Notes: a model not told the origin generated them from the sequence alone. A stretch of 64,000 nt of DNA from Lachnospiraceae bacterium (GCA_910574195.1 CAJTBF010000013.1:43525-107524), one strand, 5' to 3'. Positions 1-9,598 are shown, numbered from the stretch's first letter. Numbers and translations are program-made.

Positions 1-401
1 AGACGACGAAAAACCTCAAGGCGAAGGGTGCGTTTACTCTGAATATCGGTGATGCGGATCATGTGGCAGCCTGCGACTATGTGGGGATTGTCTCAGGAAA
101 CGATACGCCGGATAAGATGGAAAAAGCAGGATTTACGGCGGAAAAGAGTAAGTTTGTGGATGCGCCCGTTATCTGTGAACTGCCGATGGCGCTGGAATGC
201 CGGCTGGTAAGAATTACAGAGGAAGGTACTGTGATCGGAGAAGTGGTGAACATCAATGCCGATGAGCGGGTTCTGGGAGAAGACGGTTTGATCGACGCGG
301 CAAAACTGCGCCCGATTTCCTTTGATCCGGTTCACAATGCATATCTCGTAATGGGAGAAAAGGTAGGAGACGCATATCAGGATGGGAAAGCGTTAAAATA
401 A
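1..401 (+). CDS. Flavin reductase-like protein, 5' end outside window
   Basis: The reading frame is open from the first complete codon at position 3, so the gene begins upstream of the window and only the C-terminal 132 residues are visible. The fragment resembles the flavin reductase-like (split barrel, FMN-binding) family: AFTLNI near the edge, then the AACDYVGIVSG and DAPVICELPMALEC stretches and the closing PISFDPVHNAYLVMGE segment are typical of clostridial members. These proteins bind FMN and act as NAD(P)H:flavin oxidoreductases or small flavoproteins in the cytoplasm. A GTG at 63 could be mistaken for a start but lies inside the fold. The gene ends 15 bp before the trp promoter, so it is probably a separate transcription unit. 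Confidence 0.7.
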   Translation, partial: TTKNLKAKGAFTLNIGDADHVAACDYVGIVSGNDTPDKMEKAGFTAEKSKFVDAPVICELPMALECRLVRITEEGTVIGEVVNINADERVLGEDGLIDAAKLRPISFDPVHNAYLVMGEKVGDAYQDGKALK

Positions 402-415
402 TCCGCGGAAATCTA

Positions 416-444
416 TTGACATTCGTAGGATTCGGTACTATAAT
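416..444 (+). promoter_or_regulatory. Sigma-A promoter of the trp operon
   Basis: TTGACA at 416-421 and TATAAT at 439-444 are both consensus and separated by exactly 17 bp. Transcription would start near 451 and run into the T-box leader. Confidence 0.85.
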
Positions 445-454
445 CAATTTCATA

Positions 455-755
455 ATTTAAACCGTTGAAGCGGAGATAACGGCAATGATGCCTTTACAGA
501 GAGCCTGTGATGCTGAGAGTCAGGTGAGAAACAAGTTGTCAAATGGACCGCTGAGGGCGCAGTCAAATGTGATTTTCACAGAGTATTCTGCGACGCTGCA
601 GGCAGGCGTTATTTTGCCGGGGATATGTTGGTATCCTGCGAAGTGCACGGTTATACCGTGAATACAAGGTGGCACCGCGGATTGTGTCGTACTTTTTATA
701 GAAGTGCGTGATTCGTCCTTGACAGATCGTAGTATTCTGTCAGGGACGTTTTTTT
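455..755 (+). promoter_or_regulatory. T-box riboswitch, tryptophan (UGG specifier)
   Basis: The leader between the promoter and trpE has the parts of a T-box. There is a stem I region with an AGAGAG motif near 500. A UGG specifier (544-546) is preceded by AA and followed by A in the expected specifier-loop setting. The T-box sequence AAGGTGGCACCGCGG is at 666-680, and a factor-independent terminator follows at 714-755. The specifier codon is Trp, in line with the operon downstream. Uncharged tRNA-Trp would pair with the specifier and the TGGCACC bulge, stabilise the antiterminator and allow transcription of trpEGDCFBA. Fine boundaries of stem I were judged by eye. Confidence 0.93.
714..755 (+). 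terminator. T-box attenuator terminator
   Basis: Perfect 12-bp stem (714-725 with 737-748) around an 11-nt loop, followed by seven T (749-755). The left arm would be sequestered when the antiterminator forms. Confidence 0.9.
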
Positions 756-777
756 ATGATACTTTGTTCCCTATATC

Positions 778-876
778 ACAAAAACCCTCCGGGGATGCGC
801 ACTCGCGCGAAGAGGAATTATGCCGCAAGCGATCGCGCTCGGCGCGAGAATGTGCCAAGGCACATTCTTTATTTTG
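778..876 (+). other. GC-rich palindromic segment between T-box terminator and trpE
   Basis: The stretch has CTCGCGC near 802 mirrored by GCGCGAG at 842-848. A perfect 10-bp stem follows (847-856 with 859-868), trailed by TTTATTTTG. It could act as a second attenuator or be an inserted palindromic repeat. No coding potential was seen. Confidence 0.5.
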
Positions 877-926
877 CTCTGGCAGAAAAGTGAAAAGAGT
901 ATTTTTAACTTTGGAGGTAAATGAAT

Positions 927-2393
927 ATGAAAATTTTCCCTGTTCTCAGTGAAGTTAGAAACATTGCGGCCACCGGAAAGTATAAAGTACTGCCAGTGAG
1001 CTGTGAGATGCTGTCGGACTTCACTACGCCGATTGAAACAATGAGGATATTGAAGAATGTATCGACGCATTGCTATATGCTTGAATCTGCCCAGGCAAAT
1101 GAAACCTGGGGACGTTATACATTCCTTGGGTTTGATCCGAAACTGGAGATTACCTGTATCGACGGAAAAATGAAAATCGGAAACGAGGAGATTCAGACAG
1201 ACCCCCCCTCCGATTATCTTCGTCAGATTCTTGCCGCTTACAAAAGTCCCCGCTTTGATGAGCTGCCCTCCTTTACGGGAGGACTTGTGGGATACTTTTC
1301 TTATGATTATCTCGGCTACAGTGAGCCCTCTGTAAAATGCAATGTAGAAGATACGGAGGAATTCAAGGATGTGGACCTGATGCTCTTTGATAAAGTGATC
1401 GCTTTTGATCATCTCCGGCAGAAAATTTTCCTTATTGTAAATATGCCGCTGGACGAGATAGAGGCCGGATATAGCGAAGCAGGAAAAGAATTGGAACGGC
1501 TTGCCCGGCTTCTTCGCGGCGGGGAAAAGAAGAACGAGTCGGCCGGAAGACTGTCCGGGGAGGTTACTCCCCTGTTTGACAGGGAACAGTTTTGCAGGAT
1601 GGTGGAAAAAGCAAAGCATTATATCCGAGAGGGTGACATTTTCCAGATTGTGCTTTCCAACCGCCTGAGCGCTCCTTTTGAGGGAAGTCTGTTTCATACT
1701 TACCGTGTACTCCGTACCATCAATCCGTCCCCGTATATGTTCTACTTTTCAGGGACGGACGTGGAAGTCGCGGGGGCTTCTCCCGAAACGCTGGTGAAAC
1801 TGGAAGACGGTGTGCTGCATACCTTTCCGCTTGCCGGTACAAGACCGCGGGGAAAAACCGTGAAAGAGGATAAAGCGCTTGAAGCCGAACTGCTTACAGA
1901 CGAAAAGGAGCTTGCCGAGCACAATATGCTGGTCGATCTGGGAAGAAATGATCTGGGAAAAATCAGCAAATTCGGTACGGTACAGGTGGAAAGGCTTCGT
2001 TGTGTGGAACGTTTCTCACATGTTATGCATATCGGTTCAACGGTGCGGGGGGAGATTGCGGATGAATACGACGCATTGGATGCAATTGAAGCGGTACTGC
2101 CTGCCGGCACACTCTCCGGCGCACCTAAAATCCGGGCCTGTCAGCTTATCGCGGAGCTTGAAAAGAATAAACGGGGCATCTACGGCGGAGCGATTGGATA
2201 TATTGATTTTACAGGAAATATGGATACCTGCATCGCCATCCGGATTGCCTATAAGAAAAACGGGAAAGTGTTTGTAAGAAGCGGAGCCGGGATTGTGGCA
2301 GACTCTGTTCCTGAAAAGGAATTCGAGGAATGCCTGAATAAAGCCGGATCTTCTCTGAAAGCGCTGGAACTTGCACAGGAGGCGGAATTATGA
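927..2393 (+). CDS. trpE: Anthranilate synthase component I
   Basis: Aminase/synthase subunit that turns chorismate plus ammonia into anthranilate, the first committed step to tryptophan. The chorismate-binding domain fills the C-terminal half: the AGTLSGAPK catalytic motif, GRNDLGKIS, YGGAIGYIDF and VRSGAGIVADS are all present. Near the N-terminus, YMLES followed by GRYTFLG corresponds to the regulatory site that binds tryptophan, so feedback inhibition is likely. An ATG at 921 lies only 3 nt after GGAGG (913-917). The ATG at 927 is 9 nt away and is preferred, giving 488 residues, normal for the family. It overlaps trpG by an ATGA junction. Confidence 0.95.
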   Translation: MKIFPVLSEVRNIAATGKYKVLPVSCEMLSDFTTPIETMRILKNVSTHCYMLESAQANETWGRYTFLGFDPKLEITCIDGKMKIGNEEIQTDPPSDYLRQILAAYKSPRFDELPSFTGGLVGYFSYDYLGYSEPSVKCNVEDTEEFKDVDLMLFDKVIAFDHLRQKIFLIVNMPLDEIEAGYSEAGKELERLARLLRGGEKKNESAGRLSGEVTPLFDREQFCRMVEKAKHYIREGDIFQIVLSNRLSAPFEGSLFHTYRVLRTINPSPYMFYFSGTDVEVAGASPETLVKLEDGVLHTFPLAGTRPRGKTVKEDKALEAELLTDEKELAEHNMLVDLGRNDLGKISKFGTVQVERLRCVERFSHVMHIGSTVRGEIADEYDALDAIEAVLPAGTLSGAPKIRACQLIAELEKNKRGIYGGAIGYIDFTGNMDTCIAIRIAYKKNGKVFVRSGAGIVADSVPEKEFEECLNKAGSSLKALELAQEAEL

Positions 2394-2959
2394 TTTTACT
2401 GATTGACAATTATGACAGTTTTTCCTATAACCTTTATCAGCTTATCGGTGAAATCACTCCGGATATCCGGATAATCCGCAACGATGAAATGACGGTAGAG
2501 GAAATCAGACGGCTTTGTCCAAAGCGTATCATTCTTTCGCCTGGTCCGGGCAGGCCGAAGAACGCAGGAGTGATCATTGAGGTTGCCAGATTGTTAGGAA
2601 AAGAGACGCCGGTCCTGGGTGTTTGTCTCGGGCATCAGGCAATCTGCGAAGCATTCGGCGCGACCATTACTTATGCGAAGAAACTGATGCATGGAAAGCA
2701 GTCGAATGTGAAATTCTCTTTGGATTGTCCTCTTTTTAAAGGATGTCCCGGGACGGCGTTTGTGGCCCGCTATCATTCTCTTGCGGCGGACGCCGCTACT
2801 ATTCCCGGAGAATTAAAAATTACCGCGGTCACCACGGACGGGGAGGTGATGGCGGTACAGCACAAAGAGTATCCGGTCTATGGCGTCCAGTTTCATCCGG
2901 AATCCATTATGACGCCGGATGGAAAACAGATGCTTGAAAATTTTATAAAGGAGATATGA
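2390..2959 (+). CDS. trpG: Anthranilate synthase component II (glutamine amidotransferase)
   Basis: Class I glutamine amidotransferase of 189 residues that supplies ammonia to TrpE. The nucleophile Cys79 sits in GVCLGHQ. The oxyanion-loop motif SPGPGRPKNAG is near residue 50, and the catalytic His and Glu are in QFHPES near the C-terminus. Its start codon overlaps the trpE stop (ATGA), a sign of coupled translation and equal subunit yield. Members of this family can also serve p-aminobenzoate synthase, but the operon position points to tryptophan. Confidence 0.95.
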   Translation: MILLIDNYDSFSYNLYQLIGEITPDIRIIRNDEMTVEEIRRLCPKRIILSPGPGRPKNAGVIIEVARLLGKETPVLGVCLGHQAICEAFGATITYAKKLMHGKQSNVKFSLDCPLFKGCPGTAFVARYHSLAADAATIPGELKITAVTTDGEVMAVQHKEYPVYGVQFHPESIMTPDGKQMLENFIKEI

Positions 2960-2962
2960 ACC

Positions 2963-3994
2963 ATGATTAAAGAGGCAATTGTAAAAATCGTAAACAAGGG
3001 GGATCTCACCTATGAGGAAGCCTATACCGTCATGAATGAAATTATGAGCGGGGAAACATCGCCCACACAGAACGCCGCGTTTCTTGCCGCACTTTCTACT
3101 AAGAGCGCCAGAGCCGAGACGACAGACGAGATTGCCGGCTGTGCGGCCGCTATGAGAGCGCACGCGACCAAAGTGGAAACCGGAATGGAACTTTTTGAAA
3201 TTGTCGGGACAGGCGGAGATAACGCGCAAAGTTTTAATATCTCCACAACCTCCGCACTTGTCACAGCGGCAGGCGGCGTGAAGGTCGCCAAGCACGGGAA
3301 CAGAGCCGCCTCGTCTCAGTGCGGTACGGCAGACTGCCTGGAAGCGCTGGGCGTCAACATTTCGCAAAGCCCTGCAAGGTGTGTGGAACTTCTGAAGGAA
3401 GCCGGGATGTGCTTTTTCTTCGCGCAGAAGTACCATACTTCTATGAAATACGTAGGCGCGATCCGGAAAGAACTGGGATTTCGTACGGTGTTCAATATTC
3501 TTGGACCACTCACCAATCCCGGAACGCCGTCCATGCAGCTCCTCGGCGTATATGACGCATATCTTGTGGAACCGCTGGCACAGGTACTGATCAATCTTGG
3601 CATCAGGCGTGGAATGGTGGTTTACGGTCAGGATAAGCTGGATGAGATCTCCATGAGCGCGCCCACGACAATCTGCGAAATTCGTGACGGCTGGTTTCGG
3701 TCTTCCGTGATTACACCGGAAGATTTCGGGTTTGCACGCTGTACGAAGGCAGACTTGAAGGGCGGTACTCCCGAAGAAAATGCAAAGATCACCCTTGCAA
3801 TTTTAAAAGGAGAAAAAGGCTCAAAAAGAAATGCGGTGCTGCTGAACGCCGGCGCGGCGCTCTACATTGGCGGGAAAGCGGACAGTATGAAAGAAGGGGT
3901 CGCGCTTGCGGCGGAACTGATTGATTCCGGAAAAGCGCTGGAAGTTCTCCATAAGCTTATCGAAATCAGTAACCGCCCGGAGGTGGAACAATGA
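2963..3994 (+). CDS. trpD: Anthranilate phosphoribosyltransferase
   Basis: Transfers phosphoribose from PRPP to anthranilate. The 343-residue protein has the PRPP-binding [14 protein letters not shown] motif near residue 80, then [15 protein letters not shown], and the [13 protein letters not shown] segment that marks the family. It starts 3 bp after the trpG stop and ends in an ATGA overlap with trpC. Length and motifs are complete. Confidence 0.96.
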   Translation: MIKEAIVKIVNKGDLTYEEAYTVMNEIMSGETSPTQNAAFLAALSTKSARAETTDEIAGCAAAMRAHATKVETGMELFEIVGTGGDNAQSFNISTTSALVTAAGGVKVAKHGNRAASSQCGTADCLEALGVNISQSPARCVELLKEAGMCFFFAQKYHTSMKYVGAIRKELGFRTVFNILGPLTNPGTPSMQLLGVYDAYLVEPLAQVLINLGIRRGMVVYGQDKLDEISMSAPTTICEIRDGWFRSSVITPEDFGFARCTKADLKGGTPEENAKITLAILKGEKGSKRNAVLLNAGAALYIGGKADSMKEGVALAAELIDSGKALEVLHKLIEISNRPEVEQ

Positions 3995-4773
3995 CGATTT
4001 TAGATCAGCTTGCCGCCCATGCCCGGGAAAGGGTAGCGGAAGCAAAACAGAGAATTCCGCTTGCCGAAATCAGGAGACAGGCGTTTTCTCGCCCAAAAGG
4101 AAACGCCGCGTTTGAAAATGCATTGAAAAAAGAAGGGATCTCCTTTATCTGTGAGTGTAAAAAAGCCTCTCCCTCCAAAGGGCTGATTGCTCCGGATTTT
4201 CCGTTTCTGGAAATTGCCAGGGAGTATGAGGCGGCTGGTGCGGACTGCATTTCCGTGCTGACGGAGCCAAAATGGTTTCTGGGCAGCGACGGGTACCTGC
4301 GGGAGATTGCAGAAAATGTCTTTGTTCCGTGCCTGCGTAAAGATTTTACGGTGGATGAATATATGATTTACGAGGCAAAGACGCTGGGCGCATCGGCGGT
4401 ATTACTGATCTGCGCCATACTGAGTGGGGAACAGCTTAAGGAATATAGCGATATCTGTGAGGAACTTGGACTCTCTGCCCTTGTAGAGGTGCACAATGAG
4501 AAGGAAGTACAGAAAGCGTTGGGCGCAGGCGCGCGTATCATCGGCGTCAATAACCGGAATCTTCGGGATTTTTCCGTAGATACCGACAACAGCCGCAGGC
4601 TCCGGGAACAGATTCCGCACGACGTGCTGTTTGTTTCCGAAAGCGGCGTAAGCAGCGCGGCGGATGTGGCAAGGCTCCGGGAGATCGGTGCGGATGCCGT
4701 CCTGATTGGGGAAACGCTGATGCGCGCGGCGGATAAAAAAGCAAAACTTTCCGAATTGAGGGGAACGGTATGA
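3991..4773 (+). CDS. trpC: Indole-3-glycerol phosphate synthase
   Basis: Closes the ring of carboxyphenylamino-deoxyribulose phosphate to indole-3-glycerol phosphate. The TIM barrel shows the CKKASPSKG strand-1 motif with its catalytic lysine. [36 protein letters not shown] and VSESGVSS follow in the right order. The 260-residue length is normal. Overlaps of 4 bp with trpD and trpF imply translational coupling. Confidence 0.96.
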   Translation: MTILDQLAAHARERVAEAKQRIPLAEIRRQAFSRPKGNAAFENALKKEGISFICECKKASPSKGLIAPDFPFLEIAREYEAAGADCISVLTEPKWFLGSDGYLREIAENVFVPCLRKDFTVDEYMIYEAKTLGASAVLLICAILSGEQLKEYSDICEELGLSALVEVHNEKEVQKALGAGARIIGVNNRNLRDFSVDTDNSRRLREQIPHDVLFVSESGVSSAADVARLREIGADAVLIGETLMRAADKKAKLSELRGTV

Positions 4774-5378
4774 CAAAGATCAAATTTTGCGGATTATCGA
4801 GAGCGTGTGATATAGAAGCTGCAAATGAACTGAAACCTTCCTATATCGGCTTTGTATTTGCACCGGGAAGCAGACGCTGTATCAGACCGGAAAAGGCGGC
4901 AGAACTGAAAAAACTGCTCTCTGCGGAGATTCAGGCGGTCGGCGTGTTTGTCAATGAACAGCCCGAAACCGTCGCCGCTCTTTTAAATGCAGGGATTATT
5001 GACATCGCGCAGCTTCACGGCGGCGAGAGCGAGGACTATATAAGACGGCTGCGGCTGCTTACCGCTAAATCGATCATACAGGCGTTCCGTATAAAAACGG
5101 CGGAGGATATCGTGGAGGCCGAAAACAGCGCGGCAGATTTTGTTCTGCTGGATTCCGGCGCCGGTACGGGAACGGTATTTGACTGGCGACTGACGGCAAA
5201 TATCCAAAGACCGTATTTTCTTGCCGGCGGGCTTTCACCGGATAATGTGGAGGAAGCGGTAAACAGGCTTCATCCTTTTGCGGTGGATGTCAGCTCCGGC
5301 ATTGAAACCGATGGAAGAAAAGAGAAAACAAAAATGGCGGCATTCGCTGCCGCGGTCAGAAAAGGAGACAGACTATGA
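4770..5378 (+). CDS. trpF: Phosphoribosylanthranilate isomerase
   Basis: Catalyses the Amadori rearrangement between TrpD and TrpC. The catalytic cysteine lies in KFCGLSR (residue 7) and the catalytic aspartate in [34 protein letters not shown] and VDVSSGIE are the other family signatures. It is 202 residues, typical for a stand-alone TrpF, and overlaps both neighbours by 4 bp. Confidence 0.95.
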   Translation: MTKIKFCGLSRACDIEAANELKPSYIGFVFAPGSRRCIRPEKAAELKKLLSAEIQAVGVFVNEQPETVAALLNAGIIDIAQLHGGESEDYIRRLRLLTAKSIIQAFRIKTAEDIVEAENSAADFVLLDSGAGTGTVFDWRLTANIQRPYFLAGGLSPDNVEEAVNRLHPFAVDVSSGIETDGRKEKTKMAAFAAAVRKGDRL

Positions 5379-6565
5379 CAAATCCAAACGGACGCTTTGG
5401 CATTCATGGCGGGCAGTACATTCCCGAGACATTGATGAATGCGGTGATTGAACTGGAAGAAGCGTATAATTCTTATAAAAATGATCCGGAATTCAACCGG
5501 GAGCTTACCGAACTTTTCAACGAATATGCAGGCAGACCGTCGCGGCTTTACTATGCGGAAAAGATGACAAAAGATCTTGGCGGCGCGAAAATCTATCTGA
5601 AGCGGGAAGATCTCAATCATACGGGCGCGCATAAAATTAATAATGTACTGGGGCAGGCGCTGCTTGCCAAAAAGATGGGAAAAACAAGATTGATTGCCGA
5701 AACCGGGGCCGGGCAGCATGGGGTTGCCACCGCCACCGCCGCTGCGCTTATGGGGATGGAGTGCGTGGTGTTTATGGGGGAAGAGGATACCGTCCGCCAG
5801 GCGTTAAATGTATATCGTATGCGGCTGCTTGGCGCGGAGGTTGTCCCGGTGAAAACGGGTACGGCAACTTTGAAGGACGCTGTTTCCGAAGCTCTGCGTG
5901 AATGGACTTCCCGTATATCCGATACGCATTACTGTCTCGGCTCGGTGATGGGGCCCCATCCCTTCCCGGTGATCGTCCGTGATTTTCAGGCGGTTATCTC
6001 CAGGGAGATTAAGGAGCAGCTTCTTGCAAAAGAGGGGAGACTTCCCGATGCCGTTGTCGCCTGTGTGGGCGGCGGCTCCAATGCCATGGGTTCCTTTTAC
6101 CATTTTATTGGGAACAAAGAGGTAAAGCTGATTGGCTGCGAGGCGGCCGGCAGAGGTGTGGATACCTTTGAGACGGCGGCCACGATCGCCACGGGCAGAC
6201 TTGGGATTTTCCACGGGATGAAATCCTATTTCTGTCAGGATAAGGACGGCCAGATCGCACCGGTATATTCCATTTCCGCAGGGTTGGATTATCCCGGCGT
6301 CGGTCCCGAACACGCGCATTTGCACGATATCGGCAGAGCGGAGTATGTTCCGGTCACCGATGAGGAAGCGGTATGTGCGTTTGAGTATCTGGCCAGGACC
6401 GAAGGAATCATTGCCGCAATCGAATCGTCCCATGCCGTTGCGCATGTAATGAAGATTGCGCCGGCTATGGAAAAAGATAAAATTATCGTAATCACGATTT
6501 CAGGCAGAGGCGACAAAGACTGCGCCGCTATTGCCCGGTACAGAGGGGAGGATATTCATGAGTAA
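5375..6565 (+). CDS. trpB: Tryptophan synthase beta subunit
   Basis: PLP enzyme that condenses indole with serine. The PLP lysine is in [25 protein letters not shown] and the phosphate-binding GGGSNAMG are present, and the C-terminal SGRGDKD matches family members. At 396 residues it is a full-length TrpB1-type protein expected to pair with TrpA. It overlaps trpA by 8 bp. Confidence 0.96.
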   Translation: MTNPNGRFGIHGGQYIPETLMNAVIELEEAYNSYKNDPEFNRELTELFNEYAGRPSRLYYAEKMTKDLGGAKIYLKREDLNHTGAHKINNVLGQALLAKKMGKTRLIAETGAGQHGVATATAAALMGMECVVFMGEEDTVRQALNVYRMRLLGAEVVPVKTGTATLKDAVSEALREWTSRISDTHYCLGSVMGPHPFPVIVRDFQAVISREIKEQLLAKEGRLPDAVVACVGGGSNAMGSFYHFIGNKEVKLIGCEAAGRGVDTFETAATIATGRLGIFHGMKSYFCQDKDGQIAPVYSISAGLDYPGVGPEHAHLHDIGRAEYVPVTDEEAVCAFEYLARTEGIIAAIESSHAVAHVMKIAPAMEKDKIIVITISGRGDKDCAAIARYRGEDIHE

Positions 6566-7328
6566 CATCAAAAAAGCATTTGAAAATGGGAAGGCTTTTC
6601 TTGCGTTCCTTACCTGCGGCGATCCCGATCTGGAGACGACCGCCGCCGCTGTCCGTGCTGCTGTAGAAAATGGAGCGGATTTGATTGAACTTGGGATTCC
6701 GTTTTCGGATCCTACCGCAGAGGGGCCCGTGATCCAGGGGGCGAACTTAAGAGCACTGCGCGGCGGAGTTACAACCGATCGGATCTTTGCATTTGTAAAA
6801 GAGCTTCGACGTGATGTAAAAGTGCCGATGGTATTTATGACCTATGCCAATGTGGTATTTTCTTACGGCGCGAAGCGGTTTATCTCTACCTGTAAGGAGA
6901 TTGGGATAGACGGCCTGATTCTCCCCGACCTGCCTTTTGAAGAAAAAGAGGAGTTTCAGCCGATCTGCAGGCAATATGGTATTGATTTGATCTCATTGAT
7001 TGCACCGACTTCTGAAAACCGCATTGCGCAGATTGCAAAAGAAGCGGAAGGCTTCCTGTATCTTGTTTCCAGTCTCGGTGTGACGGGAGCAAGAAGTGAG
7101 ATTAAGACAGATCTTACTTCTATTGTAAAGGCGGTAAGACAGAATACGGACATACCCTGTGCCATTGGTTTCGGAATTTCCACTCCGGAACAGGCAAAGA
7201 AGATGGCGGACCTTTCCGACGGTGCGATTGTGGGTTCGGCCATCGTCCGGCTGCTTGAGACGTATGGGAAGGATGCGCCGCCGCATATCGGGGAGTATGT
7301 GAAATCCATGAAGGACGCGATGAGATAA
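6558..7328 (+). CDS. trpA: Tryptophan synthase alpha subunit
   Basis: Cleaves indole-3-glycerol phosphate and channels indole to TrpB. The catalytic Glu and Asp are in [35 protein letters not shown] and [10 protein letters not shown] complete the barrel. The ATG at 6558 is chosen because a GGGGAGG ribosome site precedes it by about 6 nt. A frame-compatible start at 6531 lies inside trpB and would add an atypical tail. This gives 256 residues. It is the last gene of the operon. Confidence 0.95.
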   Translation: MSNIKKAFENGKAFLAFLTCGDPDLETTAAAVRAAVENGADLIELGIPFSDPTAEGPVIQGANLRALRGGVTTDRIFAFVKELRRDVKVPMVFMTYANVVFSYGAKRFISTCKEIGIDGLILPDLPFEEKEEFQPICRQYGIDLISLIAPTSENRIAQIAKEAEGFLYLVSSLGVTGARSEIKTDLTSIVKAVRQNTDIPCAIGFGISTPEQAKKMADLSDGAIVGSAIVRLLETYGKDAPPHIGEYVKSMKDAMR

Positions 7329-7383
7329 AATAAGGATGATTGGATGTACGGAAGATATCTTATTTGATGGAAAATAGTCGTCC

Positions 7384-7528
7384 GTCCGGGCAGGAACCCT
7401 TGTTCACATCACCCCGCTTTCGCTTCGCAAAAAACGTAACAGACGCTAAACTCGAAAAAACCTCATTAAGCGCTGACGTTTTTTGAGAGGTTCTTTAGAA
7501 CAAGGGTTCCTGCCCGGACTGCTTTTTT
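7384..7528 (+). terminator. Long nested inverted repeat ending the trp operon
   Basis: A perfect 22-bp inverted repeat (7384-7405 with 7498-7519) encloses 92 nt and is followed by TTTTTTT at 7522-7528. Inside the loop is a second nested pairing in which AAAAAACGT and ACGTTTTTT are complementary. The outer arm plus T-run would act as a terminator, but the size is far beyond an ordinary one, so it may be a mobile palindromic element that was recruited. Confidence 0.7.
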
Positions 7529-7642
7529 TACGATGGGGAAATATATTTCATCTGTATATATTCTACGAAGCTTTTCTGTGTTATGATAGAAGAAATAGAA
7601 ACTTCCTGAAAGCAGGGGGGAAGCTGGAGAGGAGAAAAAGAG

Positions 7643-8593
7643 ATGTCCCGCATGAGTGAATATGTAAGAAAATCCTTTAAGATGAATGATGAGATACGGG
7701 ATGCCGGGCTGACAACTCCGGCGGATGTCGTGCGGTATGACGACATTCTGTACGGTTCGGATGAGGTATGGCAGCGTCTGGATGTGTACCGGCCGGCCGA
7801 GGCGGAAGGGAAGACCCTTCCTGTAATCGTCAGCGTGCATGGAGGAGGTTTTGTCTATGGCGACAAAGAGTTATATCAATATTATTGTATGAATCTGGCG
7901 CAAAAGGGATTTGCCGTGGTGAATTTTACGTACCGGCTGGCGCCGGAATTTCTGTTTCCGGCAGCGATGGAGGATACGAACTTGGTATTTTCGTGGGTAC
8001 TTGCGCATGCGAAGGAATATGGCATGGATGCGGGGCGGGTGTTTGCCGTGGGAGATTCGGCGGGCGCCAATCTTCTTGGCCTGTATACGGCGGCCTGTAC
8101 GAATCCGGCGTATGCGGCTTCTTACGCATTTTCTGTGCCGGAGGGCTTTTGCCCGCGGGCGGTGGCGTTGAATTGCGGAGTATACTGCCCGCAGATCGTG
8201 GAGGGCAGGAAAGATATGATGAGTGAATTATTGAAAGAGTATCTTCCACAGGGCGGGACGCAGGAAGAATTGGAACAGATTACGTTGCCGGCCCATGTGG
8301 CCTCCGATTTTCCGCCGGTATTTCTGATGACCGCGGCCAACGATTTTCTGAAAGAGGAAGCGCTGACTCTGGCAAAGAAATTGACAGAGGAAAATGTGTT
8401 ATTCCGATTTCATTTTTATACAGGACACTCGTTTTCATGCGGGGCGCCGGCAGCAAAAGCTGGGACTCCAGGCGGGGAAGAGGGACAGGAGGCGCAGCCT
8501 GGTCATGTTTTTCATCTGAATATGCGCAGCAGTCTGGCGGATCAGTGTAATACAGAGGAATGTGCGTTTTTCAGACAATTTTTTGAGGAATAA
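7643..8593 (+). CDS. Alpha/beta hydrolase, HSL-type esterase
   Basis: A 316-residue carboxylesterase of the hormone-sensitive-lipase group. The oxyanion motif HGGG (VSVHGGGFVYG) is followed by the YRLAPE segment. The nucleophile elbow GDSAG has Ser near residue 139, and GHVFHLN near the C-terminus supplies the likely catalytic histidine. A low-complexity insert rich in Ala, Gly and Glu lies just before that histidine. A GGAGAGGAG ribosome site precedes the ATG. No signal peptide, so cytoplasmic. It stands alone between a terminator upstream and a hairpin downstream. The substrate is not evident; short acyl esters on sugars or xenobiotics are usual for the family. Confidence 0.85.
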   Translation: MSRMSEYVRKSFKMNDEIRDAGLTTPADVVRYDDILYGSDEVWQRLDVYRPAEAEGKTLPVIVSVHGGGFVYGDKELYQYYCMNLAQKGFAVVNFTYRLAPEFLFPAAMEDTNLVFSWVLAHAKEYGMDAGRVFAVGDSAGANLLGLYTAACTNPAYAASYAFSVPEGFCPRAVALNCGVYCPQIVEGRKDMMSELLKEYLPQGGTQEELEQITLPAHVASDFPPVFLMTAANDFLKEEALTLAKKLTEENVLFRFHFYTGHSFSCGAPAAKAGTPGGEEGQEAQPGHVFHLNMRSSLADQCNTEECAFFRQFFEE

Positions 8594-8630
8594 AACCGTG
8601 GTTTTCCAAGACAGGCATTATTTTTTTCGG

Positions 8631-8664
8631 TAACAGTTCAGGCAGACCTGAACTGTTATTTTTT
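8631..8664 (+). terminator. Terminator after the esterase gene
   Basis: A perfect 12-bp stem (8631-8642 with 8647-8658) with a 4-nt loop is followed by six T. Its arm TAACAGTTCAGG is shared with the dispersed 29-bp palindromes of this window. Confidence 0.85.
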
Positions 8665-8805
8665 CCACGATATATCTTGAAAAGATTTTGTGGTTTTGCT
8701 CCACTTTGGTTTGCAACTGTGGTATAGTGTATAAACAGAAGAGAAAGCGGAGGATCGTCTGTACAGCAGAGGATTTGTCCGGCAGAAAAAGGAAGGAGCA
8801 GAAGT

Positions 8806-9453
8806 ATGGAGCGACACACATTTGCAATGAAAGTAAAAGCAGGGATGATGAATGCGTATCGGAAACGACTGGGAGAGATCTGGCCGGAACTGCGTGCATT
8901 TCTGGAGCGGAATCAGGTAAAGAATTTCAGTATCTGGAATGCGGAGGCTTTGATTTTCGGATATTATGAAACCGGAGAGGGAGGGGTACTTTCCGATGAG
9001 GAAGAGAGCGTAAAGACGGATTTGACGAAAAGGATTGAGGATACTTTTGAGTGGATTTCCGTGCCGGGACAGCCGATGCGCCTGATGTATCAGGATTTCG
9101 GCATTGTGCGTGAGAGCAAGGAATTGATCCGCCACAGGATGTTTATGACAAAGTTAAAACCGGGATGTGAAGAAGAGTATAAACGCCGGCATGACGGGCT
9201 GGTAGAGAAGCGGGGCGATACGGTTACCCAGGGACCGGACAGTAATTTCAGTATCTGGAGTGCGGGCGGCTACATTTTTGGGTATGACGAGATTGATACA
9301 ACCATGGAGACGGAACCGACAGAAGCGGATAAAAAGTTTACAGTGGAATGGGAGACGCGTCAGTTAGAGATTATGGACTGGATTACCAATGATGTGGACT
9401 GGATGACAGGAGAACATCATGCGGCAAGCGTGCGTCTGGCCTGGCATGAATAA
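8806..9453 (+). CDS. Tandem L-rhamnose mutarotase-like protein
   Basis: 215 residues made of two copies of a RhaM-like dimeric ferredoxin-fold domain. The first copy begins HTFAMKVKAG and contains IWPELRAFLERN and NFSIWNAEALIFGYYE. The second begins HRMFMTKLKPG and contains EYKRRHDG and NFSIWSAGGYIFGYDE. RhaM interconverts anomers of rhamnose as a homodimer of about 104 residues, so this protein is probably an intramolecular dimer. No rhamnose genes are nearby, hence the substrate is open. An AAGGAG site precedes the ATG at 8806. Confidence 0.75.
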   Translation: MERHTFAMKVKAGMMNAYRKRLGEIWPELRAFLERNQVKNFSIWNAEALIFGYYETGEGGVLSDEEESVKTDLTKRIEDTFEWISVPGQPMRLMYQDFGIVRESKELIRHRMFMTKLKPGCEEEYKRRHDGLVEKRGDTVTQGPDSNFSIWSAGGYIFGYDEIDTTMETEPTEADKKFTVEWETRQLEIMDWITNDVDWMTGEHHAASVRLAWHE

Positions 9454-9457
9454 TCCG

Positions 9458-9486
9458 TAACAGTGAGGCCGAAGGCTGAACAGTTA
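9458..9486. repeat. 29-bp palindromic repeat, copy 1
   Basis: Starts TAACAGT, ends ACAGTTA, with GCCGAAGGC at the centre. It belongs to the same 29-bp family as 30747-30775 and 32072-32100. The left arm is imperfect here. Confidence 0.7.
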
Positions 9487-9518
9487 TATATAAATCCTTT
9501 ACGATTCGCAGGAACTAC

Positions 9519-9547
9519 TTGACAAAACGGGAAATCCACGGTATTAT
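9519..9547 (+). promoter_or_regulatory. Sigma-A promoter of the liv operon
   Basis: TTGACA at 9519-9524 and TATTAT at 9542-9547 with a 17-bp spacer, 52 bp ahead of the livJ start codon. Confidence 0.8.
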
Positions 9548-9598
9548 TGCTTGGAAAAGAAATACAGAGTGTACTCTGTTATTTGGGAGGAAAGCAAG

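Noticed and set aside
771..1697. A 308-codon frame on the minus strand over the trp leader and trpE
   Set aside because: It is antisense to a clear trpE, has no ribosome site and its product is low in recognisable structure; a shadow frame.
7384..7528. Possible retron msr-msd RNA
   Set aside because: No reverse transcriptase gene is nearby and there is no conserved branching-G setting; treated as an inverted repeat and terminator.
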